From CAYPYS01 sp964445715 (GTDB taxonomy: Bacteria > Omnitrophota > Gorgyraeia > Gorgyraeales > Gorgyraeaceae): DNA of 20,061 nt. The DNA is taken from the NCBI GenBank assembly GCA_964445715.1, contig CAYULJ010000015.1, forward strand, positions 1 through 20,061, given 5' to 3'. The notes under the pieces were generated by a model. The model was not told the DNA's origin. It saw nothing but the letters and a program-made list of their open reading frames with translations, and ran no database searches. Shown here in pieces: positions 1 through 6,638 of this stretch (positions are counted from its first letter, which is position 1; the number at the start of each line of letters is the position of its first letter). The translations under genes were made by a program, and so were the position numbers.

Positions 1-291
1 TCTCGCAAAGAGGCCGAAGAGCTGAAGGCCTGGAGGGGCATGGAGGTTTCCAGTATTACGCCTGAGATCGCATCGCGTTTCAATCTCAGTGTCAATAAAG
101 GTGTTTTTGTCTCGAGCATAAAATCGCTAAGCTCTGCAGCAAAGGCTGGTATGCAGACGGGTGATATAATTTATGAAATAAACAGAAAGTCTGTTAAGAG
201 CTTGGACGATTACTACAGCGCTATTAAAAAGGCCTCAGGCGATGCATTGCTCAGGACCGACAGGGGCTATGTGGTTATAAAAGAGGAATAA
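1..291 (+). CDS. Do/HtrA-family serine protease, C-terminal PDZ fragment (5' end outside window)
   Basis: The reading frame is open from base 1 and ends at TAA 289-291, giving the last 96 residues of a longer protein. The visible part is one PDZ domain. It opens with a W-R-G-M-E-V stretch typical of the second PDZ domain of DegP/DegQ proteins, followed by G-V-F-V-S-S-I and the A-G-M-Q-T-G-D-I-I-Y-E-I-N carboxylate-binding region. In this family the domain positions substrates or opens the protease cage in the periplasm. The catalytic His-Asp-Ser domain would lie upstream and cannot be seen. An internal ATG at base 40 is not the true start, because the PDZ homology begins before it. The call is secure at PDZ level; the DegP-type assignment rests on the W-x-G-M junction and is likely but unproven. 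Confidence 0.8.
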   Translation, partial: SRKEAEELKAWRGMEVSSITPEIASRFNLSVNKGVFVSSIKSLSSAAKAGMQTGDIIYEINRKSVKSLDDYYSAIKKASGDALLRTDRGYVVIKEE

Positions 292-294
292 GAT

Positions 295-329
295 TTCGTC
301 GTTCGTATTTCGTATATAGTATATCGTGA
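295..329. repeat. Heptanucleotide tandem array, left arm
   Basis: Five consecutive 7-nt units read TTCGTCG, TTCGTAT, TTCGTAT, ATAGTAT, ATCGTGA. They start four bases after the protease stop codon. The array is broadly the reverse complement of the array at 355-396, so the two could pair across a 25-nt spacer. It resembles the heptameric STRR repeats known from some cyanobacteria in unit length, not in sequence. Confidence 0.75.
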
Positions 330-354
330 AAGTTGGGATTTACAATCTTTTAAA

Positions 355-396
355 ACGACATACGACATACGACATACGATATACGATATACGATAC
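355..396. repeat. Heptanucleotide tandem array, right arm, abutting the alaS start codon
   Basis: Six 7-nt units: ACGACAT three times, ACGATAT twice, then ACGATAC. The array ends one base before the alaS ATG at 398. It occupies the place where a Shine-Dalgarno sequence would be expected, and none is visible. It lies in inverted orientation to the array at 295-329, so the whole 292-397 gap is essentially repeat-derived. Confidence 0.85.
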
Positions 397-397
397 A

Positions 398-2911
398 ATG
401 AAAGTTGATGAGATAAGAGAGCGATTTTTGAAATTCTTCAAAGAGAGAGAACACGCGATTTACCCCAGTGACTCTCTCGTGCCAGCCAATGACTCCACGC
501 TCCTTTTTACAGGAGCGGGCATGAACCAATTCAAGGAAGAATTCTTAGGCAGGGTAAAAGGTTCAAAGAGAGCAGCTACCTGTCAGAAATGCCTGCGCAC
601 AGGCGATCTTGAGAATGTCGGCAAGACGCCGGACCATCATACATTTTTTGAGATGCTTGGAAATTTTTCATTCGGCGATTACTTTAAAAAAGAAGCCATT
701 GCGTGGAGCTGGGAATTTCTGACAAAGGACCTTGGCCTGGATGAGAAGGACCTGTGGGTTTCTGTATATAAAGACGACAAAGAGGCCTACGATATCTGGA
801 AGAATGACATAAGGGTTTCGGAGAAAAAGATATTGAAGCTCGGGGCCAAGGATAATTTTTGGCCGTCTGACGCGCCTAAGTTGGGCCCGAACGGACCGTG
901 CGGACCTTGTTCTGAGATATTTTATGGCGGCAAGGATGGAGTCGAGATATGGAACCTGGTTTTTACGCAGTTTGACAGAAAAGAAGACGGCAGCCTCGAT
1001 CCATTGCCAAATAAAAATATCGATACTGGCATGGGGCTTGAGAGGATAACGAGAGTTTTGCAGGGCAAAAAGACAAATTTTGAAATAGATTCGTTCAAGC
1101 TGATCATCAAGGAAATACAAAAATATACTGGAAATAGTCCGGACGCAAATAGCGTGAATGCGATCGCAGACCATATCCGCGCTGTTGTATTTGCGATAGC
1201 AGACGGCGCCCTGCCTTCTAATGAGGAAAGAGGATACGTCATTCGTAAATTAATAAGAAAGGCATTTTGGTATGGACGATCTATTGGCACAAAAGATAAG
1301 CCGTTTTTATATAAAATAGTGCCTGTAATTGCGAAGGTAATGAAAGCTCCTTATCCAGAGCTTACTGAAAGGCGCGAGGATATTGCGCAGGTAGTGCTTG
1401 CAGAAGAAGAAAGGTTTAAAAATACTATTGAAGAAGGCCTTGTAAAATTAAATGAAATGATAAATGCGTCTTCCGGGGTCATTACTGGAGAGGATGTGTT
1501 TAAGCTTTATGATACTTATGGTTTTCCGCTCGAACTAACTCAGGAGATTGCAGTTGAAAGAAAATCAAAAGTAGATCTCAAAGGCTTTGAAAAATGCATG
1601 GAGGTTCAGCGCGCCAAGTCAAAGAAGAGCAGCAAGATAAAAGGCTCTATATTCGAGGTCAAGGGCGACGCAAAGTTAAAATTGCCTGACGAGACTGTTT
1701 TTGTAGAAGGCAAAGAAGAGATAGAGACAGAAGTGCTGCAGGTTTCAGGCAATGTTGTTTTTCTAAAAGAAACGAATTTCTATGGAGAGAAAGGCGGCCA
1801 GGTAGGCGATACAGGTGAGTTGATCAAAAGCGGTAAGGTCGTTGCAGAGGTTATAGATGCTGTTGATGTCGCAGGCAGGGTGCAGCATGAGATCAAGGCA
1901 GAAAAAAGTATACTGAAACCAGGCGACAAGGTGACGGCAAAGATAAATGTAAAGCGTAGAGAAGGCATTAAAAAAAATCACACTGCTACGCATTTATTGC
2001 ATAATGCGCTAAGAAAGGTACTTGGCGAACACGTAAAACAGGCTGGTTCTCTGGTGGCGCCGGAGAGATTGAGATTTGACTTTATGCATTTCAAGGCGCT
2101 TACAGATGATGAGCTTTTTAGAGTAGAGAGTCTCGTGAACGAATATATAGATGCAAAGGACAAGGTTAGCGCAAGAGAAATGCCTTTCAGCGATGCGAAA
2201 AAACAAGGTGCAATAGCGCTTTTTGGAGAAAAATACGGGGACAAAGTGAGAATGGTTGCTGTCGGCGACTACTCGAAGGAGTTGTGCGGCGGTACCCATG
2301 TCAAAAATACAAGCGAGATAAAAAGATTCAAAATAATATCAGAGTTTTCCATTGCAAGTGGTACCAGGAGGATCGAAGCAGTTACAGGAGAGGTTGCTAT
2401 CAAAGAGATTAAAGAGAGAGAAAACGTTATCGAGGAAATTGCCGCAGAGTTTAAAACTACTCCTCAGAAAATAGCGCAGGAGATAGACAGGGCTGGAGAT
2501 AAATTAAAAGATCTTGAAAAAGGTATGAATGCAATAGGTCAAAAGATCGTCGGGCACAGAATAAATAAGATTTTAGGTAATGCAAAAAAGATCAAGGATA
2601 TAGATGTCGTGATAGGCGAGATACAGAACGTGGACATGAGTTTACTAAGAAAGGCTGCGGATACAATAAAGAGCCGGCTGGAAAAAGTTGTATTTGTGTT
2701 GGCCTCTGAGAGAGAAGGAAAGATAGCAATGGTCGTGGGCGTGCGCGGCAAAGACGATACTAGCGCAGTCAAACTCTTGAATGAGATCGGAAAGGATTTT
2801 GGCATCAAAGGCGGAGGCAGGCCAGAATTTGCCCAGGCCGGCGGAAAATCAGGGATTGCCATCAAGGAAATATTAAAAAAAGCAGAGGAAACAATAGAAA
2901 AAGTTGCTTAA
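398..2911 (+). CDS. alaS: Alanyl-tRNA synthetase
   Basis: This class II synthetase charges tRNA-Ala in the cytoplasm. The 837-residue product is close to the usual 860-880. The catalytic domain (about 1-240) shows T-G-A-G-M-N-Q-F near 38, the C-Q-K-C-L-R-T-G-D-L-E-N-V-G motif from 62, G-N-F-S-F-G-D-Y-F near 88 and the motif 3 region D-T-G-M-G-L-E-R at 209. The editing domain that clears mischarged tRNA carries zinc ligands H528, H532 (HTATH) and C630, H634 (CGGTH). The C-Ala domain ends with G-G-G-R-P-E-F-A-Q-A-G-G-K from about 805. I chose ATG 398 because MKVDEIRERF matches the family N-terminus; the frame extends upstream to 326 but only encodes heptad repeats. No Shine-Dalgarno is visible. 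The TAA stop (2909-2911) lies inside the palindrome at 2907-2947. Confidence 0.97.
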   Translation: MKVDEIRERFLKFFKEREHAIYPSDSLVPANDSTLLFTGAGMNQFKEEFLGRVKGSKRAATCQKCLRTGDLENVGKTPDHHTFFEMLGNFSFGDYFKKEAIAWSWEFLTKDLGLDEKDLWVSVYKDDKEAYDIWKNDIRVSEKKILKLGAKDNFWPSDAPKLGPNGPCGPCSEIFYGGKDGVEIWNLVFTQFDRKEDGSLDPLPNKNIDTGMGLERITRVLQGKKTNFEIDSFKLIIKEIQKYTGNSPDANSVNAIADHIRAVVFAIADGALPSNEERGYVIRKLIRKAFWYGRSIGTKDKPFLYKIVPVIAKVMKAPYPELTERREDIAQVVLAEEERFKNTIEEGLVKLNEMINASSGVITGEDVFKLYDTYGFPLELTQEIAVERKSKVDLKGFEKCMEVQRAKSKKSSKIKGSIFEVKGDAKLKLPDETVFVEGKEEIETEVLQVSGNVVFLKETNFYGEKGGQVGDTGELIKSGKVVAEVIDAVDVAGRVQHEIKAEKSILKPGDKVTAKINVKRREGIKKNHTATHLLHNALRKVLGEHVKQAGSLVAPERLRFDFMHFKALTDDELFRVESLVNEYIDAKDKVSAREMPFSDAKKQGAIALFGEKYGDKVRMVAVGDYSKELCGGTHVKNTSEIKRFKIISEFSIASGTRRIEAVTGEVAIKEIKERENVIEEIAAEFKTTPQKIAQEIDRAGDKLKDLEKGMNAIGQKIVGHRINKILGNAKKIKDIDVVIGEIQNVDMSLLRKAADTIKSRLEKVVFVLASEREGKIAMVVGVRGKDDTSAVKLLNEIGKDFGIKGGGRPEFAQAGGKSGIAIKEILKKAEETIEKVA

Positions 2912-2947
2912 GTTTACATTTTAACAATGTTAAAGTGTAAACTTAAG
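2907..2947. repeat. 41-bp palindromic element, copy A (alaS/hisD junction)
   Basis: The left arm begins CTTAAGTTTACATTTTAACA, then a central A, then the right arm. It differs from the consensus left arm (CTTAAGTTTACACTTTAACA) only at position 13, where T faces G in the right arm, a wobble pair. Element bases 3-5 are the alaS stop codon. The next gene, hisD, starts 26 nt downstream. There is no T-run after the hairpin, so it does not look like a classical terminator. Confidence 0.95.
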
Positions 2948-2973
2948 GATAGGATATAAAAAATGAGGCTACC

Positions 2974-4194
2974 ATGAAAATCCTGAGATTGTCCAGCAAA
3001 GAGATACAGAATCTCTGCGAGAGATACTATTGCAACAAAAAGCGCGTAACAGAGAAGGTCCGTCGCATTGTGCAGGATGTTCGGGAAGACGGAGACAAGG
3101 CCCTTCTTAGATATACGAGAAAGTTTGATAAGGTCAAGCTTTCTCCTCGCGATTTAAAAGTAAGCGCAAATGAGATCAATGGGGCATATCAAAATATAGA
3201 CACAAGTTTCATATCGAGCCTTAAGCACATAATAGATAACGTGCAGAAGTTTCACAAAAAGCAGCTGCCAAAGTCATGGAAAATGAAGCAGGACGAGGGC
3301 GTGCAGCTGGGAGAAATGTTTAAGCCTATCGAGAGCGTTGGAGTCTATGTGCCGGCAGGTACAGTGCCTTTGGTTTCGAGCGTCTACATGAGTGTATTGC
3401 CTGCAAAGATAGCTGGAGTGAAGAAGATCGTGCTTGTGAGCCCGCCCTCAAAATCTGGATACATAGATCAACACATACTGGCAGTGGCGAATATATTAAA
3501 GGTCGATGAGGTTTATAAAATAGGTGGCGCTCAGGCGATTGCAGCGCTTGCGTTTGGCACAAAGACTGTTCCTAAAGTGGATAAGATCGTAGGGCCGGGC
3601 AATGACTATGTCACTGAGGCAAAGCGCCAGGTATTCGGCTATGTTGATATAGATATGCTGGCAGGACCGAGCGAGGTCGTGATATTGGCTAACCAATTAT
3701 CAGACAAGGAATATGTAGTGCAGGACCTCCGGGCGCAGGCAGAACACGCTAAAGGGCTGGCAATATTGGTTACTACCTCTAAAAAATTTGCCAAGGTGAT
3801 AAAAAGCGAGATGGATAAAGGTTATATAGTGCTTGCGAAAAATATGAAGCAAGCAGTCGAAATAATCAACAGAATAGCACCTGAACATCTCGAGATATTC
3901 ATGAAGAGACCGAACGCGCTTTTAAAGCAGATAAATAATGCCGGAGCTATATTCATAGGTCCGTATTCGCCGGTGTGCGTCGGTGATTATGTCGCAGGTC
4001 CTAGCCATGTATTGCCCACCGGCGGCACAGCTAGATTTTTTTCAGGCCTCGGCGTAAGGTCTTTTCTCAAAAGCACACATACAATCTCTTATTCCAAGAA
4101 GGCACTTGAAAAAGAAAAAACCGCAATGGAAAAGATGACAAAGATCGAAGGCCTTCAGAAGCACATGGAATCATTCGATGTCCGCTTCAAATAG
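2974..4194 (+). CDS. hisD: Histidinol dehydrogenase
   Basis: HisD performs the last two oxidations of histidine biosynthesis, L-histidinol to L-histidine, with NAD and zinc. The 406-residue protein has the family signatures V-G-V-Y-V-P-A-G-T at 122, G-G-A-Q-A-I-A-A-L-A-F-G-T at 184, D-K-I-V-G-P-G-N-D-Y-V-T at 203 and D-M-L-A-G-P-S-E at 227. Zinc and catalytic residues are present: Q255 and H258, E304 and H305, D338 and H397. The spacing of the last four matches the E. coli enzyme (E326/H327, D360, H419). Start ATG 2974 has only a weak ribosome site. No other his gene is in the window, so hisD is split from the rest of the pathway here. Its immediate neighbours are unrelated (alaS, lipB), each separated from it by a repeat element. 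Confidence 0.96.
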   Translation: MKILRLSSKEIQNLCERYYCNKKRVTEKVRRIVQDVREDGDKALLRYTRKFDKVKLSPRDLKVSANEINGAYQNIDTSFISSLKHIIDNVQKFHKKQLPKSWKMKQDEGVQLGEMFKPIESVGVYVPAGTVPLVSSVYMSVLPAKIAGVKKIVLVSPPSKSGYIDQHILAVANILKVDEVYKIGGAQAIAALAFGTKTVPKVDKIVGPGNDYVTEAKRQVFGYVDIDMLAGPSEVVILANQLSDKEYVVQDLRAQAEHAKGLAILVTTSKKFAKVIKSEMDKGYIVLAKNMKQAVEIINRIAPEHLEIFMKRPNALLKQINNAGAIFIGPYSPVCVGDYVAGPSHVLPTGGTARFFSGLGVRSFLKSTHTISYSKKALEKEKTAMEKMTKIEGLQKHMESFDVRFK

Positions 4195-4195
4195 C

Positions 4196-4295
4196 CTAAC
4201 TTCACAAAAATAGGGACAGACACCTATTTTTGTGCTATCTATTTTAGAAAATAATAAAAATAGGTGTCTGTCCCTATTTTTGGTGTAAACTTAAG
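4196..4295. repeat. Decayed palindrome relic (copy H) interrupted by a REP pair
   Basis: The right end, 4283-4295, is GTGTAAACTTAAG, identical to the outer 13 bases of the palindrome's right arm. The left end, 4196-4205, is CTAACTTCAC, a degenerate version of the left arm with missing bases. The centre is replaced by an inverted pair of GGGACAGACACC hairpins (4203-4281). The final AAG plus GAG gives an AAGGAG Shine-Dalgarno for lipB. Reading this as one family nested in another is inference from the matching flanks. Confidence 0.7.
4203..4281. repeat. REP-like inverted pair with GGGACAGACACC core
   Basis: A 26-bp unit at 4206-4231 (AAAAATAGG stem, GACAGACA loop, CCTATTTTT stem) recurs as its exact reverse complement at 4256-4281, separated by 24 bases. 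In the first unit the stem extends to 12 bp (4203-4234). This head-to-head architecture is that of REP/BIME sequences mobilised by RAYT (REP-associated tyrosine) transposases. No transposase gene is present in the window, so the link to RAYTs is inference. The pair sits between hisD and lipB. Confidence 0.85.
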
Positions 4296-4305
4296 GAGCG
4301 ATAGA

Positions 4306-4953
4306 ATGCGAATCATAGACTTAGGGCTTACGGATTTTTCAGACGCTTATAGATCTCAGCTGGAATTGGTAAATAAAGTCTCGAAGGGGGTCTGCGAAGA
4401 TACGCTTCTAATAACAGAGCACAATCCTGTGATTACAATAGGCAGAAAAGGCAAAGAGGATAATATCTTAAGGCCCAGGGAATTTTTGACCTCAAACAAC
4501 ATTGATATCTTTAATATCGATAGAGGAGGGGATGTTACATATCATGGCCCTGGCCAAATAGTCGCGTACCCTATTTTTAAATTGGAGAACGAGAGCCGGG
4601 ACATACATACGTTTTTAAGTTTTTTGGAAGAGGTCAGTCGTCATTTTTTATCTCAATATGGACTTGTTGCTGAAAAAAGACAGGGCTTGAGAGGCGTATG
4701 GGTTGAAGAGAAAAAAATAGGTTTTATAGGTCTTGGCGTGAAGAAATGGACGACCTATCACGGCCTTTCTATTAATGTAGATCTTGACCTTGCACCTTTT
4801 TCATTTATAAGGCCTTGCGGGATAGACGGCATTGATATAATATCTTTAAAAGAAGCACTGCACCGGAGAGTAGACATAGAAGATGCAAAAGAGAGACTTA
4901 GGGCCTCGTTCAAAGAGGTTCCCTTATTGGCTGAAGCAGTCAGTGAGAACTAA
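4306..4953 (+). CDS. lipB: Octanoyl-ACP:protein octanoyltransferase (lipoyl transferase)
   Basis: LipB moves an octanoyl group from acyl carrier protein to the lysine of a lipoyl domain, the first step of protein lipoylation. The 215-residue product has the signature R-G-G-D-V-T-Y-H-G-P-G-Q at 73-84, the conserved K137 in K-I-G-F-I-G-L-G-V, the T-Y-H-G-L-S-I-N-V stretch near 150 and the catalytic cysteine C171 in P-C-G-I-D-G. ATG 4306 is chosen because AAGGAG lies at a good distance (4293-4298) and MRIIDLG matches the family N-terminus. An upstream in-frame GTG at 4264 would add residues encoded by repeat DNA and is rejected. The 3' end overlaps lipA by 71 nt, and the LipA substrate domain follows in the same run. 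Confidence 0.95.
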   Translation: MRIIDLGLTDFSDAYRSQLELVNKVSKGVCEDTLLITEHNPVITIGRKGKEDNILRPREFLTSNNIDIFNIDRGGDVTYHGPGQIVAYPIFKLENESRDIHTFLSFLEEVSRHFLSQYGLVAEKRQGLRGVWVEEKKIGFIGLGVKKWTTYHGLSINVDLDLAPFSFIRPCGIDGIDIISLKEALHRRVDIEDAKERLRASFKEVPLLAEAVSEN

Positions 4954-5758
4954 TGAAGATTTTCAAGAACTAAAAAGACTTCTCTCCGGACAGGAGATAA
5001 ATACAGTATGTCAAAGCGCCCGCTGTCCGAATATATACGGTTGTTTTTCGAGAAAGAAGTGCACGTTTCTGATCCTTGGAAATTTTTGCACGAGGGACTG
5101 TAAGTTTTGCGCAGTTGAAGGCCAGAGAGAAGATTTAGCGCCTCTAGCAACTGCTCCTAATAGAGCAGAGCTTTTAGCCATAAAGCATGCCGTTGAGAAA
5201 TTAGGATTAGAGGAAGTCATTGTGACTTCTGTTACAAGAGATGATCTTTTTGATGGCGGCTCAGGACATTTCGCGGATTGCATAGGGATATTAAGAGATT
5301 TCAAATCTAGCTTAAAGATAGAAGTGCTCGTGCCTGATTTTTCCGGCAAAGAAGGCTCGATAGATAAGGTTATTTCTGCGCGACCAGACATCTTTTCGCA
5401 TAATATCGAGACCGTGCCTCGTCTTTACGATAGAGTCAGGCCGGCCGCAGATTACGAAAGGTCATTGTCGGTTTTAAGGCGCGCCAAGAAATCGGATAAT
5501 GCCCTTATCACGAAGAGCGGTTTAATGGTCGGGCTTGGCGAGACGAGAGATGAGATTTTTAGGGCAATGGAGGAGTTAAAATCCGCATTTTGTGATATAA
5601 TAACTATTGGCCAGTACCTTAAGCCAGGACCGGGTTGCTTAGAGGTGGAAGAATTTGTGCATCCGGATGAATTCGAGGAATTTTCAGAATGGGCAAAGGA
5701 TTTAGGTTTCAAGCAATTTTCCTGTAGTCCATTCACAAGGTCGTCCTTACTAAAATAG
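4883..5758 (+). CDS. lipA: Lipoyl synthase (radical SAM)
   Basis: LipA inserts two sulfurs into the protein-bound octanoyl group to make lipoyl, using two 4Fe-4S clusters. The auxiliary-cluster motif C-x4-C-x5-C is at C43, C48 and C54; the radical SAM motif C-x3-C-x2-C is at C69, C73 and C76. The conserved C-terminal R-S-S that ligates the auxiliary cluster is present only a few residues from the end. The start at 4883 lies inside lipB; it is preferred because F-P-Y-W-L-K at 13-18 matches the family P-x-W-L-K segment and would be lost with a start after the lipB stop. No good ribosome site is visible, so translation may be coupled to lipB. The last codons and the TAG stop (5756-5758) come from a REP-like hairpin at 5745-5782. 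Confidence 0.95.
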   Translation: MQKRDLGPRSKRFPYWLKQSVRTNEDFQELKRLLSGQEINTVCQSARCPNIYGCFSRKKCTFLILGNFCTRDCKFCAVEGQREDLAPLATAPNRAELLAIKHAVEKLGLEEVIVTSVTRDDLFDGGSGHFADCIGILRDFKSSLKIEVLVPDFSGKEGSIDKVISARPDIFSHNIETVPRLYDRVRPAADYERSLSVLRRAKKSDNALITKSGLMVGLGETRDEIFRAMEELKSAFCDIITIGQYLKPGPGCLEVEEFVHPDEFEEFSEWAKDLGFKQFSCSPFTRSSLLK

Positions 5759-5782
5759 GGACCGACACCTATTTTAGTAAGG
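5745..5782. repeat. REP-like hairpin (GGGACCGACACC core) overlapping the lipA 3' end
   Basis: A 15-bp perfect stem (CCTTACTAAAATAGG and its complement) encloses the 8-nt loop GACCGACA. The core differs by one base from the unit before lipB (GGGACAGACACC). It encodes the last LipA residues and its TAG stop, and ends 16 nt before the lipoyl-protein start. There is no T-run after it, so a terminator role is doubtful. Confidence 0.85.
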
Positions 5783-5798
5783 ATTAACAGGAGGGAGT

Positions 5799-6029
5799 AT
5801 GACTGAGTTAAAATTACCTGAGTTGGCAGAAGGCGTAAACGAGGCTGTCGTGTCTTATTGGCATTTCAAAGAAGGAGATACTGTCAAGGAAGGTGACGAA
5901 ATAGTGGAAATGGCTACTGATAAGGCAGCGTTCAATGTCCCGTGTAAAACTGCAGGCACATTGAAGCAGGTCGTAGCAAAAGAAGGAGACACTGTTAAGG
6001 TCGGAGCTGTCTTAGCCGTTATCGAATAG
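5799..6029 (+). CDS. Free-standing lipoyl-domain (biotinyl/lipoyl attachment) protein
   Basis: The 76-residue protein is a single complete lipoyl domain of the E2 type: L-P-E-L-A-E-G-V-N-E at 6-15, then the lipoylation hairpin E-M-A-T-D-K-A with the acceptor lysine at K42, closing with V-G-A-V-L-A-V-I-E. A strong GAGGGAG ribosome site precedes ATG 5799. There is no linker, peripheral-subunit-binding domain or acyltransferase domain downstream: the frame stops at TAG and a palindrome follows. In an E2 subunit this domain would be only the first 80 of 400 or more residues. Its position directly after lipB and lipA suggests it is the substrate of these enzymes. It could serve a stand-alone lipoyl carrier role, partner an E2 encoded elsewhere, or be the relic of a lost E2; the sequence does not decide. 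Confidence 0.88.
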   Translation: MTELKLPELAEGVNEAVVSYWHFKEGDTVKEGDEIVEMATDKAAFNVPCKTAGTLKQVVAKEGDTVKVGAVLAVIE

Positions 6030-6034
6030 ACTGC

Positions 6035-6075
6035 CTTAAGTTTACACTTTAACATTGTTAAAGTGTAAACTTAAA
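6035..6075. repeat. 41-bp palindromic element, copy B
   Basis: Arms match the consensus with a central T. The only defect is the outermost base of the right arm, A instead of G (ends CTTAAA). It lies 5 nt after the lipoyl-protein stop and 19 nt before the Lrp-type regulator start. Confidence 0.95.
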
Positions 6076-6094
6076 GAAGGGAAGAGGAGGGATT

Positions 6095-6580
6095 ATGAAA
6101 GAGATTTTGGAAATTCTGGAAAAAGACGCGAGGACAACTCCAGGAGAGATCGCGAAGACATTAAAAAAGAGCGCAGGATCAGTAAAGACCGCAATAAAGA
6201 AATATGAAAAAGATGGCGTGATACTAAAATACAAGACAGTCCTTAACAGGGAGCTTATAAAGGATGATGCCAGAGAGGTTCGCGCGCTAATAGAGGTTAA
6301 CATAGCTCCACAGAGAGGACATGGCTTTGATCATATAGCTGAGAGGATCTATAAGTTTCCCGAGGTTGTAAGCTGTTATTTGCTATCAGGCACCTACGAT
6401 CTTCTACTTGTCGTAGAAGGCAAAGATATACATGCCGTGAGTAGCTTTGTTTCGCAGCGCTTGGCGACTTTAGAAAACGTAAGAGGCACTGTTACACATT
6501 TTCTTTTAAAGAAATACAAAGAGGACGGAGACATATTGAAACGTGCTGACCGCAGCAAGCGCATCGCGATTTCATTCTAA
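6095..6580 (+). CDS. Lrp/AsnC-family transcriptional regulator
   Basis: The 161-residue protein has the two-part Lrp/AsnC layout. An N-terminal winged helix-turn-helix (about 3-50) includes T-P-G-E-I-A-K-T-L-K and S-V-K-T-A-I-K-K-Y-E-K-D-G-V-I. A C-terminal RAM ligand-binding domain (about 62-140) includes the diagnostic S-G-T-Y-D-L-L-L-V-V-E-G near 98-109. Family members bind amino acids or related metabolites and control amino acid metabolism genes. An AGGAGGG ribosome site precedes ATG 6095. The next gene is a class I aminotransferase, the usual sort of partner, so this regulator probably senses an amino acid handled by that enzyme (inference). The gene is flanked on both sides by near-identical palindromes. 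Confidence 0.92.
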   Translation: MKEILEILEKDARTTPGEIAKTLKKSAGSVKTAIKKYEKDGVILKYKTVLNRELIKDDAREVRALIEVNIAPQRGHGFDHIAERIYKFPEVVSCYLLSGTYDLLLVVEGKDIHAVSSFVSQRLATLENVRGTVTHFLLKKYKEDGDILKRADRSKRIAISF

Positions 6581-6582
6581 GC

Positions 6583-6623
6583 CTTAAGTTTACACTTTAA
6601 CATTGTTAAAGTGTAAACTTAAG
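6583..6623. repeat. 41-bp palindromic element, copy C
   Basis: A perfect 20-bp inverted repeat around a central T, 2 nt after the regulator stop codon and 15 nt before the aminotransferase start. Its central TTG opens a frame that continues into the aminotransferase. Confidence 0.96.
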
Positions 6624-6638
6624 ATAAGGGTAGGGGCA

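Noticed and set aside
326..397. N-terminal extension of AlaRS from GTG 326
   Set aside because: The extra 24 residues are encoded mostly by the heptad array; AlaRS homology starts at ATG 398.
922..1290. Minus-strand open frames opposite alaS, and similar ones opposite nearly every gene
   Set aside because: They are shadows of conserved plus-strand genes, without recognisable motifs, ribosome sites or independent conservation that can be argued from sequence.
4264..4305. N-terminal extension of LipB from GTG 4264
   Set aside because: It translates the REP unit and palindrome relic; AAGGAG and family homology support ATG 4306.
6603..6638. Aminotransferase start at TTG 6603 within the palindrome
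   Set aside because: The added residues come from the repeat; ATG 6639 has a ribosome site and matches the family N-terminus.
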